From Methylosarcina fibrata AML-C10 (lineage in GTDB: Bacteria; Pseudomonadota; Gammaproteobacteria; Methylococcales; Methylomonadaceae), in contig NZ_KB889965.1 of NCBI RefSeq assembly GCF_000372865.1, forward strand, positions 2,959,450 to 3,023,449: a stretch of DNA of 64,000 nucleotides, read 5' to 3'. Positions 24,993 through 35,255 of this stretch are shown piece after piece (position 1 is the stretch's first letter; each line of letters opens with the position of its first letter). The translations under genes and the position numbers were made by a program. The notes beneath the pieces are model-generated. The model made no database searches. It worked only from the letters and a program-made list of their open reading frames with translations, and had not been told where the DNA came from.

Positions 24993-26372
24993 TCATTCAG
25001 AACGGTGGTTAAAGACCAGCTCGACGCGGGTTCCGCCCAGGTCTCCGGCCCGACTCACTGCAATCCGGGCCTGGTGAAGATCCGCAATTTCCTTGACGAT
25101 GGCCAGACCCAGTCCGCAGCCGTTGCCCTGACTGCCCGGAATCCGGTAAAAGCGTTCGAAAACCTTGCTCAGTTCGTCGGGCGCCATACCGGGTCCGTCG
25201 TCCTCGACGACGAGCCGCGGCCGGAGGCCGGCTTCGAGCTTCACCAGAATATTGCCGTGTTCGAAACCGTAAGCGATCGCATTGTCGAGCAGATTGGCCA
25301 GAAGTTCGCCGAGCAGGATCCTGTCGCCTCTGACGTACACGGCCCGGTCCGGGCCTTCGTAGCCGAGCTCGATTTTCCGGTGCAGCGCCTTCGGCACCCA
25401 GTCGATGCAGATCTCCCGCACCAGCGCGCTCAAATCCACCCGGTTCAGTTCCGGGCTGCCGGAAACGGGTTCGGACCGGGCCAGCACCAGCAGTTGCGTC
25501 GTCAGATGGGACAGGCGGTCCGCGCATTCTTCAATCTTCGCCAGGGCCGGCTTCATCGCGACCAGATCCTGTTCACGCCGGGCCCGCTCCGCCTGAAGCT
25601 TGAGTCCGGCCAGCGGCGTGCGCAATTGATGCGCGGCGTTGGCGACGAAGCGCTGCTGGCTGGCGATGGCCAGGGCCAGGCGCTCGAACAGGCCGTTGAT
25701 GGTGTTCGCAAGCGTTTGCGCCTCCAGGAAAACGTGGGTTTCCGGAATCGGCTCCAGATCTTTCGGGGAGCGCTCGGCGATGACGGCGGCCAGGTCGTGC
25801 AGCGGTTGCAAACCTTTTCTGAGTCCTGCGGACAAATACGCGGCAGTCACCACGATCAATAAAATCTGCGGAACCAGATCGGCCAGAAAAATATCCCGCA
25901 TCATCGTCCGGCGTTTGTTGCGGGTCTCGGCGACGTAAACGGCAATTTTATCGGGCGCGGCGACGTCGTCGATGCGAACGGAAACGATTCTGACCGGTTC
26001 GCCGTACATTTCGTCTTCGTAAAAAACGGAGCGGGAGCGGTCGGTTTTCCGCTTTTTCGGCTCCGGCACCGAAGGGTCGCCGGCGAGAACGCCTTTTTGG
26101 GAGGAAACAATTTTAAAATAGGTTTTGTCCAGTTCATCCCATTTGAAAATCGCCAGAGCCGCCGGAGGCAATTCTACGACCGCCTCACCGCTTTGCACCC
26201 TTATTTCCTGCGTCAACGACTTGGCCGAATCGAGCAACCAGCGGTCGTAGGCTTCGTTGACGTAATAAAACGTGAACACGTAAGTCATCGCGATATCGAG
26301 TATCACGAAACAAACAAGAGGAACGACCAGCCGAAAAAAGAGTTCGCTCTTAAGACTTTTGATTTTCTTCAT
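24993..26372 (-). CDS. QseC/TctE-like sensor histidine kinase
   Basis: The 459-residue kinase has two membrane helices (LFFRLVVPLVCFVILDIAMT and LVPQILLIVVTAAYL) around a periplasmic region of about 130 residues like the 2CSK_N type. The H-box is FVANAAHQLRTPLAGL, and the ATP-binding boxes include ELLANLLDNAI and VEDDGPGMAPDEL. It would phosphorylate the adjacent response regulator. The ATG at 26372 overlaps the regulator's 3' end by 23 bp, which indicates coupled translation. The signal is unknown; the downstream calcium-type ATPase makes a divalent cation a possible input, as an inference only. Confidence 0.9.
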   Translation of the reverse strand: MKKIKSLKSELFFRLVVPLVCFVILDIAMTYVFTFYYVNEAYDRWLLDSAKSLTQEIRVQSGEAVVELPPAALAIFKWDELDKTYFKIVSSQKGVLAGDPSVPEPKKRKTDRSRSVFYEDEMYGEPVRIVSVRIDDVAAPDKIAVYVAETRNKRRTMMRDIFLADLVPQILLIVVTAAYLSAGLRKGLQPLHDLAAVIAERSPKDLEPIPETHVFLEAQTLANTINGLFERLALAIASQQRFVANAAHQLRTPLAGLKLQAERARREQDLVAMKPALAKIEECADRLSHLTTQLLVLARSEPVSGSPELNRVDLSALVREICIDWVPKALHRKIELGYEGPDRAVYVRGDRILLGELLANLLDNAIAYGFEHGNILVKLEAGLRPRLVVEDDGPGMAPDELSKVFERFYRIPGSQGNGCGLGLAIVKEIADLHQARIAVSRAGDLGGTRVELVFNHRSE

Positions 26373-27039
26373 CCTCCGTCCTCTCCAATAAATAGCCGAG
26401 CCCCCGCACCGTTCGGATAATGACGCCGTAGGGCCGGATCCGCTTGCGCAGACGGTGAATATAGATTTCAATGGCGTTGTCGGTCAGAGCGTCGCCGTCG
26501 GCCGACAAGCGTTGACCGATCCGGTCCTTGCAGACGACTTTTCCGGCCTGCAGCAACAGGATTTCCAGAGCATTGTATTCACGCCTGGACAGCGCAATCG
26601 GCTGGCCTTCCGCCAGCACCTGATGATTGCGCGTATCGAGCGTCAGTTGCCCGATGACGATGTCGTTCCGGAAGCCGCCGTAACAGCGGCGGATCAGGGC
26701 GTGAATTCTGGCCTCCAGTTCCCTGAGTTCGAACGGTTTGGTCAGATAATCGTCGGCGCCCTGCTCGATCCCGACGATTTTGTCGTTGACACTGTCGCGC
26801 GCGGTCAGGATCATGATCGGCACCGGCACCTTACGATGGCGCAGTCTGCGCAGCAGTTCCAGCCCGTCCATGTCGGGCAGCCCCAGATCCAGAATGACCA
26901 AATCGAAGTCTTCCGCCTTCATTAAAGACTCGGCGTAGGATCCGGAAACGGCCGGGGTGACTCGGTAGCCGTTTTGAGTCAGCGTATGACTCAATCCGTC
27001 CGCCAACACGGCATCGTCTTCAACTAATAAAATTTTCAT
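26350..27039 (-). CDS. OmpR-family response regulator (QseB/TctD-like)
   Basis: The 229-residue regulator has a receiver domain (acidic pair VEDDAVLAD, phosphorylated Asp in LVILDLGLPDMDG, Lys in DDYLTKPFELRE) and a C-terminal winged helix (LSRREYNALEILLLQAGKVV, then DNAIEIYIHRLRKRI). It is the first gene of the regulator-kinase pair and probably controls its own operon and perhaps the ATPase gene. It is divergent from the SulP gene, so the 27040-27248 interval should hold both promoters. Confidence 0.92.
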   Translation of the reverse strand: MKILLVEDDAVLADGLSHTLTQNGYRVTPAVSGSYAESLMKAEDFDLVILDLGLPDMDGLELLRRLRHRKVPVPIMILTARDSVNDKIVGIEQGADDYLTKPFELRELEARIHALIRRCYGGFRNDIVIGQLTLDTRNHQVLAEGQPIALSRREYNALEILLLQAGKVVCKDRIGQRLSADGDALTDNAIEIYIHRLRKRIRPYGVIIRTVRGLGYLLERTEDEENQKS

Positions 27040-27248
27040 TGGCCCGAAGTTTTGAAAGGTTGATGAAAGCTTTCGCGGCTAAGATAAAAATACTTAAAAA
27101 GAATAACGCCGCCAATGCTAGTGTACCTGATGCCGAACAGAAACAAATAGAGGCGCGTTTTTGACCTGCGAGGTTTTGAAAATCCCCTCAGGTCTTTTAA
27201 AAAACGCCGTTCTTAACTATAAACCCATTCGATTAAAGGATTGACAGC

Positions 27249-29444
27249 GTGTCCGGATTCGATTTCAACAACCTGAAAACCACACTGAAAAACGATCTTC
27301 CTGCGGCCATTGCCGTGTTTCTGGTCGCCATTCCGTTATCGCTGGGGATCGCCCTGGCCTCCGGCGCGCCGTTGTTTGCCGGCTTGATTACCTGTATCGT
27401 CAGCGGACTGATCGTCGTTCCGTTAAGCGGCTCTTCGCTGGCCATCAGCGGACCGGCCGCCGGTATCGCGATTATCGTCGCCTCCGACATCCATGATCTC
27501 GGTTTCGGCGGGTTTCTGCTGGCCCTCGTCTTTGCCGGAATCCTGCAGATTCTGATGGGCATGATCCGGGCCGGGGTCATTGCGTATTACTTTCCCTCCT
27601 CGGTCATTAACGGCATGCTCTTCGGGATCGGGATCATCCTTTTTTTGAAACAGTTGCCGCATGCGGTCGGCTATGACCTGGACTACGAAGGCGACGATTC
27701 CTTCCTGCAACTGGACAGTTTCTCGTCGTTTTCCGAACTGTCCCACATGCTGGAGTTCGTGTCGCCGGGAGCAATCCTGATCGCATCCGTGTCGCTGGCC
27801 GTGCTTGTTTTGTGGGAACAGCCGTTCGTCAAGAAACATTCTTTCTTTCACCTGCTCCAGGGCGGCTTGACCGCCATCCTGGCGGGCGCCGGCATCAATC
27901 AGTTGTTGATCGCCTATTTTCCGGAGATGGCGTTGGAGAGCACTCATCTGGTCAATATTCCGGTATTCCAGAACACGGCCGATGTGTTGAGCCAGTTGTA
28001 TTCCCCCGATTATGCGCAATTCGTGAATCCCAAAGTCTACGTAACCGCGTTGACGCTGGCGATTGTCGCGAGCCTGGAGACTCTGCTTGCGGTCGAAGCC
28101 GTGGACAAACTGGACCCTTACAAGCGGGTCACCTCGACCAACCGGGAACTGGTGGTCCAGGGCATCGGCAACATCGGCTGCGGTTTCATCGGCGGTTTGC
28201 CGATGACCCAGGTGATCGTGCGCAGCTCGATCAACATCGAAGCGGGCGCCAAAACCAGGGCCGCCGGTTTCATGCACGGCCTCCTGCTGCTGGTGACGGT
28301 TATTTTCATTCCGGCCGTGATCAACAAGATTCCGTTGGCGAGCCTGGCCAGCATCCTGATGGTGACCGGTTACAAGCTGGCCAAACCGGAAGTCTTCAAG
28401 TCGATGCACAAAGCGGGAAAGTATCATTTCGTGCCTTTCTGCATCACCGTTTTGGGGTTGGTGCTGACCAACATGCTCACCGGCATCCTCATCGGGCTGA
28501 CCGCCGCTTTCATTGCCGTCCTGCTGGAGAGTTACAGAACTTCCTGTTATTTCTTCGAAGCCAAAATCGGCAATAAAGCCATTTTGAGGCTGTCCGAGCA
28601 CGTCTCGTTCCTGAACAAGGCCAATATCCAGCAAACGCTGGAACACCTGCCCGACCATTCGGAAGTGGTGATCGACGCGACCCGTTCGAAATACATCGAT
28701 TACGACGTGTATGAAATCATCCAGAATTTCAGGCGCGAGGCGGAATTGAGGAACATCCGGCTTACTGTGGAAAATCTGCGGGGCTACGGGCCGTTGCCTC
28801 CGCTCGAGAATGCACGGGCGCAGACCTACGATTCCCAGCAATCGTTGACCCCGGCGAAAGTGCTGGAGCTGCTGAAGGAAGGCAACGAACGGTTCATGAA
28901 CAACCTGAAATCGAACAGAAATCTGCTGGAACAAGTCAACGACACCCGCCAGGGGCAATTTCCGATCGCCATCATTCTAAGCTGCATCGATTCCCGCACT
29001 TCGGTGGAGCTGATTTTCGACCAGGGTCTGGGCGACGTTTTCAGCGCCCGGATAGCGGGCAACGTGGTCAACAGCGACATTCTGGGCAGTATGGAATACG
29101 CCTGCAAAGTGGCCGGGTCCAAACTGGTCGTGGTGCTCGGCCACAGCCATTGCGGCGCCATCAAGGGCGCCTGCGCGGACGTCGAACTGGATAATCTCAC
29201 CGGGCTTCTGACCAAGATCAAACCCGCGGTGCATTCGGTAAGGCAAAACGAGCCGCCCGAAACGCTTGCCGACGAAAAGAAGCTGGTGCAAAGGGTTGCG
29301 GAGAAAAACGTCATGTTCTCCGTGGCCCATATCAGAAAGCAAAGTCCGCTATTGAACGCCATGGCCGACAACGGCGAAATCGGAATCGTCGGCGCCATGT
29401 ACGATATTGAAACCGGAAAAGTGGATTTTTATCAGGACAGTTGA
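27249..29444 (+). CDS. SulP anion transporter fused to beta-carbonic anhydrase
   Basis: The 731-residue protein begins with a SulP transporter (about residues 10-420; DLPAAIAVFLVAIPLSLGIA, SGPAAGIAIIVASD, then a series of membrane helices). A STAS-like segment (HSEVVIDATRSKYIDYDVY) leads to a beta-class carbonic anhydrase from about 530. Zinc ligands are visible in LSCIDSRTS and GHSHCGAIKG. The fusion could import bicarbonate and interconvert it with CO2 at the inner face of the membrane. GTG at 27249 is the apparent start, 8 nt after a GATTGAC stretch. A small membrane protein gene follows about 80 bp downstream. Confidence 0.92.
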   Translation: MSGFDFNNLKTTLKNDLPAAIAVFLVAIPLSLGIALASGAPLFAGLITCIVSGLIVVPLSGSSLAISGPAAGIAIIVASDIHDLGFGGFLLALVFAGILQILMGMIRAGVIAYYFPSSVINGMLFGIGIILFLKQLPHAVGYDLDYEGDDSFLQLDSFSSFSELSHMLEFVSPGAILIASVSLAVLVLWEQPFVKKHSFFHLLQGGLTAILAGAGINQLLIAYFPEMALESTHLVNIPVFQNTADVLSQLYSPDYAQFVNPKVYVTALTLAIVASLETLLAVEAVDKLDPYKRVTSTNRELVVQGIGNIGCGFIGGLPMTQVIVRSSINIEAGAKTRAAGFMHGLLLLVTVIFIPAVINKIPLASLASILMVTGYKLAKPEVFKSMHKAGKYHFVPFCITVLGLVLTNMLTGILIGLTAAFIAVLLESYRTSCYFFEAKIGNKAILRLSEHVSFLNKANIQQTLEHLPDHSEVVIDATRSKYIDYDVYEIIQNFRREAELRNIRLTVENLRGYGPLPPLENARAQTYDSQQSLTPAKVLELLKEGNERFMNNLKSNRNLLEQVNDTRQGQFPIAIILSCIDSRTSVELIFDQGLGDVFSARIAGNVVNSDILGSMEYACKVAGSKLVVVLGHSHCGAIKGACADVELDNLTGLLTKIKPAVHSVRQNEPPETLADEKKLVQRVAEKNVMFSVAHIRKQSPLLNAMADNGEIGIVGAMYDIETGKVDFYQDS

Positions 29445-29522
29445 GTGAAGGACAGTTAAAACATAGGCCGTCGCGACCGGAACAGCGGATCCGGCCGACG
29501 GCGCGGATTGAAGGTGATCGAC

Positions 29523-29975
29523 ATGGTTGAATATGTGTCCATTATTCTCGAAAAATTTCATACGATTCGGGAAGGTTATAGAAAAGCATTGGCTTATGGC
29601 ATGATCGGGACGATCGTTTACGCCCTCCACGACGTTTTGATCGATTGGACGCTGCACTCTCTCCATATCGCCTTCGAATGGTTTGAATTCGGCCTGGAGG
29701 AACTGATCGAGCATGTTTTCCATACCACCCGACAACAAACGCAGGCGATTGTTTTTTATTTGCTGTTGTTCCTGGGGCTCTTTATCTGCTACCGCCTCGC
29801 GCTCAAACTGATCGCTGTTTATCGCCATCTGCAGGCACTCGCCAAAGTTCGGTGCGCGGAATTTAAAATCCATCTGCATTGCTTCTGGAGCGATCAAGCC
29901 GTCATCGAAAAAATCCCGTTCATCCTGTCCGGTTCGGCCAGTGTCGCCGTGATGGCTTTTTTTCTTTTCAGTTAA
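29523..29975 (+). CDS. Membrane protein, unknown function
   Basis: The 150-residue product is not recognised. It has a long hydrophobic helix at about residues 75-98 (IVFYLLLFLGLFICYRLALK) and a C-terminal one (IPFILSGSASVAVMAFFLF), with a mixed amphipathic N terminus. The ATG at 29523 has AAGGTGAT just upstream and is preferred over an in-frame TTG at 29508. It follows the SulP-carbonic anhydrase gene closely on the same strand, so a part in anion or CO2 handling is possible but unproven. Confidence 0.6.
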   Translation: MVEYVSIILEKFHTIREGYRKALAYGMIGTIVYALHDVLIDWTLHSLHIAFEWFEFGLEELIEHVFHTTRQQTQAIVFYLLLFLGLFICYRLALKLIAVYRHLQALAKVRCAEFKIHLHCFWSDQAVIEKIPFILSGSASVAVMAFFLFS

Positions 29976-30305
29976 TGCTTCTCGGGAGCTGTCGGTAAAA
30001 CCCGGTCGCGGGGAAGTCACAGATCAATCAAGACGGCGGGAATGCCGACTTTGTAAGTTTCCGGCGATCCTTCCCGCTCTGCGAGCGGAAGTGAGAGCAT
30101 TGTCTTATCGCCCTGCCGGGAATGCATTCGCCCGGCCAGCCTAATCATCCCTCGCCCACTGCCGCTATTTAACCTCGAGCGTCAGATAACCGCGCCGTTT
30201 CGTAATGGCTTCCGATCGTTTTCATTTTCTCCGGAATATCTCTAACAAAGGGCATAATGAGATAATATAAGGCACTTTTTGCATTTTCGGTGATACGGTT
30301 TTGCT
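29976..30305. other. Intergenic stretch before the hybrid kinase gene
   Basis: No gene was seen. An imperfect inverted repeat CTTCCCGCTC/GAGCGGAAG lies near 30070-30090. The last 60 bp are AT-rich (GATAATATAAGGCAC) and probably hold the promoter of the kinase gene. Confidence 0.35.
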
Positions 30306-32894
30306 ATGACCCTTGGCTTTTCCATTATTCGTGCCGCTCATTATGCCTTCCTGATTATTCTGATTGCGGGCGTTTATTTCCTATTGGGTCTGTTCGGAGA
30401 AATATTCAAGGTCCCCCCCAGCAATTCCGGTGGCTTCTGGCCCCCTGCCGGGATCGCGCTGGCCGCGTTGTTGTTATGGGGCAAGCGGGTCTGGCCGGGC
30501 ATCTTTATCGGCAACTTCGGCATCAGCGCCTATGCGTTCGGTTTCGATGGCGCGTCCGTTCCGATCTATCTCGCCACCGGCATAGGGGCGGTTCTTTGTG
30601 CCTGGGCCGGAGCCTGGGCCATTGAGCGTTTCATCGGCTTTCCGGATCCGTTAACCGAAGACAGAAACATCCTGATCTTTATGCTGATCGGCGGGCCGTT
30701 GGCCTGTTTGATTCCAGCCACGGTCGGCATGGCCGCCATGTATTCGAAAGGGATCGTCTCTTTAACCGAGCTTCCCGGCAACTGGTTCAGTTGGTGGGTC
30801 GCCGATACGATGGACGTGCTGGTGTTTACTCCGCTCATGCTGATCCTGTTTGCGGAACCCCGGCCAATCTGGCGCAAGCGCTTCAGCTCCGTGGGCATGC
30901 CGCTGATCCTGACCTTCATATTGGTGGTGATGCTGTACGGCTACGTAAGCCGTCTCGAGCAGAAACAGCAACAGCAACAATTTGTCGATCAAACCGCCAC
31001 TCTGTCGCAAGCATTAATCAGCCGCATCGAAGGCAATATTCAGGCCATTGAAGCGGTAAGGAATTTTTTCTACGGTTCCCGGCAGGTCGAGGAAACCGAA
31101 TTTGTTCTGTTTACCCGGCAATCCCTGTCTCAATTCAGGGAAATCATCGCCTTCCGCTGGCTCAATTTCGACCCGAACGGCGAGAGCCGGATTGCTTTTT
31201 CTTCCAGCCTTGACGGTACACGAAACGAGGGCGGCGCAGCCGACCGGCTATTGCCTCCGCCTATCAGCAAAATGATCAAGGAGGTTCCTCTTTCTCCCGA
31301 AAGAATTTCGATTACCGTCGACAACGGCAAAGCCTGGTTTGCTATGGCTGTCGCGTTACCGAGAGAATCGAACAAGACGTATCTGCCGGGAGTGATTTTG
31401 ACGTCGGTATCGGTGGCCGACATGGTCCGGTTGGCGTTTCATCGTCTCAAAACCGACGGCTGCCTGTTGACTATCGGGATTGCGGACAACAGCGGATCGG
31501 ACAGCAAACTCGTTTACGGCGATGCCGGGATCGACTTTGCGCAATACAAATCCGGCCAGCAATTTTCCGTGCCCATCGCCGACCGGTACCGCTGGCTGGT
31601 CACGTTTTATCGGAATCCGGCCATCGTCAATTCCTACATCCATTGGCCGTTGTGGTGGGTGTTGATCAGCGGCCTATTGTTCACCAGTCTTCTGGGCATG
31701 GGCTTGTTGACGCTGACCGGCCGTTATTACCGAACGGAATCGATGGTCGAAGAACGGACCGCCGCCTTAAGACAGGCCAAGGAGGCGGCGGAAACGGCCA
31801 ATATCACGAAAAGCCAGATTTTGGCCAACATCAGCCATGAATTACGCACTCCGCTCAACGGAATTTTGGGGTTTACCCAGTTATTGCAGAAGAAATCTTC
31901 GCTCGCCGAGGAAGATAAAAAGAAAATCCAGATCATCAGACAATGCAGCGAAGACTTGTTGACTCTGATTACCGGCATTCTGGACATTTCTTCCTTTCAA
32001 TCGAACAAAATAAAGCTGGGCAGCAGCGAATTCGACTTTCACGCGTTCCTGAACCAGATCATGGAAATTTTCGTGCTTCAGGCCAAAGAAAAACAGTTGG
32101 AACTGGTCGTCGAAAATCATGCCGTTCCCCGCTACCTGATAGGCGATGAAAAACGCATAAGGCAAATCCTCATGAATCTGCTGGACAATGCCCTGAAATA
32201 CACCGACGCAGGGCGCATCACCGTTTCCTCCGGTTATCAACACGGCCACCTGTATTTATTGATCAAGGATACGGGCAGCGGGATTGCCGAAAAGGATCTG
32301 GAAAAAATCTTCCGCCCTTTCGAACAAATCAACGAATCGGAGTATGCCAGGCCCGGCGTCGGGCTGGGCCTGGCCATCACCCATGAACTGGTCAACATGA
32401 TGGGCGGCGGCATCTCGGTGACCAGCCAGTACGGGGCGGGCAGCGTTTTTTCGGTCTCGCTGCCCTTGCCTGCCGGCGAGTCGGCTTCTCCGGCCTTCGC
32501 ACATCCGGGCCTTGCCGACAGCGAAAGCGAGGAGAGCGTTCATGTATTGATCGCCGACGACAATGAAATCAATCTGTTATTGCTGGCCAACCTGCTTGAG
32601 CTGCAAGGCTGCAAGGTGGACTCCGCGGTCAACGGCATGGAGGCGCTGCAACTGCTGATGACCCATTCCTATCAGCTCGCCCTGATCGATCTCAACATGC
32701 CGGTCATGAGCGGCCTGGCCTTGTTGAAGGAAATCAGAAAGCTGCACATCGCCGTAAAAATCGCGGCGATCAGCGCGTATGCCGATGAAAAAAAAGTTGC
32801 CGAAGCGCTATCTGCGGGGTTCGACGATTATCTGACCAAACCGGTCGACGAAGACCGCCTGATCGCGCTGATCAAATCGGTCAGCCGCCGGTAG
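30306..32894 (+). CDS. MASE1-CHASE hybrid histidine kinase with receiver
   Basis: The 862-residue sensor begins with a MASE1 membrane domain (about residues 1-210, including [15 protein letters not shown] and several helices). A CHASE extracytoplasmic domain follows ([20 protein letters not shown] to the helix [19 protein letters not shown] near 450). The kinase core has [33 protein letters not shown] and [15 protein letters not shown]-terminal receiver has [15 protein letters not shown], the Asp in [11 protein letters not shown] and [17 protein letters not shown] domains sense small external ligands, but this ligand is unknown. It is a single-gene unit with no output protein next to it. Confidence 0.9.
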   Translation: MTLGFSIIRAAHYAFLIILIAGVYFLLGLFGEIFKVPPSNSGGFWPPAGIALAALLLWGKRVWPGIFIGNFGISAYAFGFDGASVPIYLATGIGAVLCAWAGAWAIERFIGFPDPLTEDRNILIFMLIGGPLACLIPATVGMAAMYSKGIVSLTELPGNWFSWWVADTMDVLVFTPLMLILFAEPRPIWRKRFSSVGMPLILTFILVVMLYGYVSRLEQKQQQQQFVDQTATLSQALISRIEGNIQAIEAVRNFFYGSRQVEETEFVLFTRQSLSQFREIIAFRWLNFDPNGESRIAFSSSLDGTRNEGGAADRLLPPPISKMIKEVPLSPERISITVDNGKAWFAMAVALPRESNKTYLPGVILTSVSVADMVRLAFHRLKTDGCLLTIGIADNSGSDSKLVYGDAGIDFAQYKSGQQFSVPIADRYRWLVTFYRNPAIVNSYIHWPLWWVLISGLLFTSLLGMGLLTLTGRYYRTESMVEERTAALRQAKEAAETANITKSQILANISHELRTPLNGILGFTQLLQKKSSLAEEDKKKIQIIRQCSEDLLTLITGILDISSFQSNKIKLGSSEFDFHAFLNQIMEIFVLQAKEKQLELVVENHAVPRYLIGDEKRIRQILMNLLDNALKYTDAGRITVSSGYQHGHLYLLIKDTGSGIAEKDLEKIFRPFEQINESEYARPGVGLGLAITHELVNMMGGGISVTSQYGAGSVFSVSLPLPAGESASPAFAHPGLADSESEESVHVLIADDNEINLLLLANLLELQGCKVDSAVNGMEALQLLMTHSYQLALIDLNMPVMSGLALLKEIRKLHIAVKIAAISAYADEKKVAEALSAGFDDYLTKPVDEDRLIALIKSVSRR

Positions 32895-32943
32895 ACCGGT
32901 TGCGGCATCCATCACGCCGAGAAAGACGAATTGTTAAAGACGG

Positions 32944-34842
32944 TCAATACATCCGCCCCTTGATGATTTCGGCATCACAGGGCTCAAAGACATGGACGCC
33001 GTTGCGCCCTTTTTTCTTGGCCATGTAACAGGCGGCGTCGGCTTCGCCGATAACGGAAGAAACGCTGTCGCTTTCGGCCGTCAAAGCCGTCACTCCGACG
33101 CTCACGCCGACCGAAAACGTTTCCCCCTGCCAGTGAAAACGGAAATTCCGCACGGCATCGCAAAGTTCCTCGGCGATTTGCCGGGCCCGCTCGACCGAGC
33201 AGCATTCCAGCAGCAAGCCGAATTCGTCACCGCCCAGCCGGGCCAGCGTATCGCAGGGGCTCAGCAGACTGTGCAACAAATTGCCCAGGCTGTGCAGCAA
33301 TTCGTCTCCGGCGGCATGGCCGCAAGTGTCGTTGACCACTTTGAACTGGTCGAGATCGAGATAACAGAGCGCGTGCTCGAACCGGTCTTCGTGGGTGCTG
33401 GCCAGGGCACGTTCCACGCTGTGCTCGAACTCTACGCGGTTGATCAGGTCGGTCAAAGGATCGTGGCTGGCCTGATAGGAAAGCTTTTGCGCCAGCGCCT
33501 GCGCCTCGGTGACGTCGCGAAAGACGATCACGGCGCCGGTAATGTGTCCCTGGCTGCGTATCGGGTGAGAAGAATACTCGGCTTGAAACGAGCTGCCGTC
33601 CTTGCGCCAGAGGGTACCGCTGGATCGGATCCGGGCGCCTTTCCGATAGGCGTCGGCGATGGGGCATTCCAGCGCCGGATGAGGCGTGCCGTCGCTGCGG
33701 CTGTGGTGGATTTTCACATGGATGTCCTGGCCCAGAAGTTCTTCCCGTTTGTAGCCCAGCATTTCGAGCGCGGCCTGATTGATGAAAATACAGCAGCCTT
33801 CGGCGTCGAGCCCGTAAATGCCTTCCCCGGCCGATTCCAGCAGCAGGCGGAAGCGCGCTTCGCTTCTGCGCAAAGCCGCATCCGCCCGCTTGCGCTCGCA
33901 CAGCTCCCGGTCCAGGTTGGCGTTGGCGGACTTCAGCAGACTGGTTTGTTTTTCCAGTTCCGCGGTGCGCAGAGCGACCAGTTCCTCCAGGCGCCGCCGG
34001 TAATAATCCAGCTCCTGCTCGATCACCTTGTCGTCGGTGATGTCGACCAGGATGCCTTGAAGGTAAAGCGTCCGTCCGGTTTCGTCGAGCACCGGATTGG
34101 CTTCGTCGAGAAACCAGCGTATCCGGCCGTCGGCCGTTCTCATCCGGTATTCGCAGCGCAAGGACGTATGATGTTCGTACGTCCTTGCGAACTCTTCGAT
34201 CACGCGCTGGCGGTCGTCCGCATGCACCTGTTTGAGCAGCCCCTCGGAAGTATTCAGCCAGTCTTCGATCGGAAAGCCTAATTGCCTGATTTGCGGGCTG
34301 ATGTAGTGGAGCTTGCCGGGCGGATTTTCGAGCGAAGCAATGTAGGTGATTGCCGGAATCTGCTCCACCAGATGGCGATACTTGGCCTCGGCCTCGTACA
34401 TTTTTTTTATCGCCTCGGTTTTCTCCCGGATCGCCCATTGCTCCCGCAGCGCCCGGATGATGATGGCCGGCAGCCATTGCAGGGAATCCTGCTCGCCGTC
34501 CTTGACCAGATAGTCGCGGGCGCCCCGTTTGAGAGCATCCACCGCGACCACGGCGTTGTTCGCCCCGGTCAGCATCACCACCGGAACCGGCAACTCGCCC
34601 GTTGGATCGGCCAGTTCGGCAAGAAATTCCACGCCGTTGAAATCCGGCAGGTAATAGTCGAGCAAAATACAGTCCGGCTGCTCGGCCTGGGCCAGGTCAA
34701 GGCCTTGCTGTCCGGACTCGGCCTCCAGGATCTCGAACACATAGTCCGGATGCTGATTGAGCGCCTGCCTGCAGGCGAGGCGGTCGATGGAATCGTCGTC
34801 CACCAGCAGCAGGCGTATGCGGGAAAGATCCGGGCTGTTCAT
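32944..34842 (-). CDS. Receiver-PAS-GGDEF diguanylate cyclase
   Basis: The 632-residue protein has an N-terminal receiver (LLVDDDSIDRLACRQAL, Asp in ILLDYYLPDFNG, Lys in YLVKDG), a PAS/PAC region with AEAKYRHLVEQIPAITYIAS, a coiled coil, a second PAS (FRLLLESAGEGIYGLDAEG), and a GGDEF domain. The catalytic RLGGDEFGLLL is intact, so it should make cyclic di-GMP. The inhibitory I-site position reads SPCD instead of RxxD, suggesting no product inhibition there. No EAL domain is present. The start ATG 34842 overlaps the upstream regulator's stop codon, so it is coupled to a kinase-receiver pair. Confidence 0.92.
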   Translation of the reverse strand: MNSPDLSRIRLLLVDDDSIDRLACRQALNQHPDYVFEILEAESGQQGLDLAQAEQPDCILLDYYLPDFNGVEFLAELADPTGELPVPVVMLTGANNAVVAVDALKRGARDYLVKDGEQDSLQWLPAIIIRALREQWAIREKTEAIKKMYEAEAKYRHLVEQIPAITYIASLENPPGKLHYISPQIRQLGFPIEDWLNTSEGLLKQVHADDRQRVIEEFARTYEHHTSLRCEYRMRTADGRIRWFLDEANPVLDETGRTLYLQGILVDITDDKVIEQELDYYRRRLEELVALRTAELEKQTSLLKSANANLDRELCERKRADAALRRSEARFRLLLESAGEGIYGLDAEGCCIFINQAALEMLGYKREELLGQDIHVKIHHSRSDGTPHPALECPIADAYRKGARIRSSGTLWRKDGSSFQAEYSSHPIRSQGHITGAVIVFRDVTEAQALAQKLSYQASHDPLTDLINRVEFEHSVERALASTHEDRFEHALCYLDLDQFKVVNDTCGHAAGDELLHSLGNLLHSLLSPCDTLARLGGDEFGLLLECCSVERARQIAEELCDAVRNFRFHWQGETFSVGVSVGVTALTAESDSVSSVIGEADAACYMAKKKGRNGVHVFEPCDAEIIKGRMY

Positions 34843-35255
34843 TCCGGCACCTCGCTGAGGGTCCAATAGAGATCGATGGCGCGCATGGTTTCCACAAACT
34901 GCTGATAATCGACGGGCTTGCGCATGTATCCCGCCACGCCGAGATCGAAGCTTCCGATCACGTCCCGCTGCTCTTCGGAAGTGGTGAGCACGATCACCGG
35001 AATCCGTTTCAAATGATGGTCCGACTTGATTATCCGCAAAAATTCGATACCGCTCATAATGGGCATGTTGAGGTCCAGCAGAATAATGCAGGGGCGCTCA
35101 TTGGCGTGACCGCGCAGGTAGTCGAGTGCCTCTTCGCCGTTTTCCATATGCACGAGGCGATTGGTGACGTGCAGGTCGGCGAGCGCCCGGCGCACGGTCA
35201 TGGCATCGACCACGTCGTCTTCGACGAGCAGAACGGCTTTACAAGTCATTTTCAT
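34839..35255 (-). CDS. Single-domain Rcp1-like response regulator
   Basis: The 138-residue protein is a lone receiver: LLVEDDVVDAMTVRRALADL, phosphorylated Asp in IILLDLNMPIMSGIEFLRII, the conserved Thr in IVLTTSEEQRD, and Lys in GYMRKPVDY. This is the pattern of receivers that pair with phytochrome-type or PAS kinases. Both ends overlap neighbours by ATGA: its ATG at 35255 overlaps the kinase stop, and its stop overlaps the diguanylate cyclase start. It probably passes phosphate between the two, or controls one of them. Confidence 0.88.
   Translation of the reverse strand: MKMTCKAVLLVEDDVVDAMTVRRALADLHVTNRLVHMENGEEALDYLRGHANERPCIILLDLNMPIMSGIEFLRIIKSDHHLKRIPVIVLTTSEEQRDVIGSFDLGVAGYMRKPVDYQQFVETMRAIDLYWTLSEVPE

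Noticed and set aside
27423-28958. 511-codon open frame opposite the SulP gene
   Set aside because: It is low complexity (rich in H, Q, R, D) and antisense to a clear membrane transporter.
32992-34281. 429-codon open frame opposite the diguanylate cyclase gene
   Set aside because: Antisense shadow with no family features; the minus-strand gene has intact receiver, PAS and GGDEF motifs.
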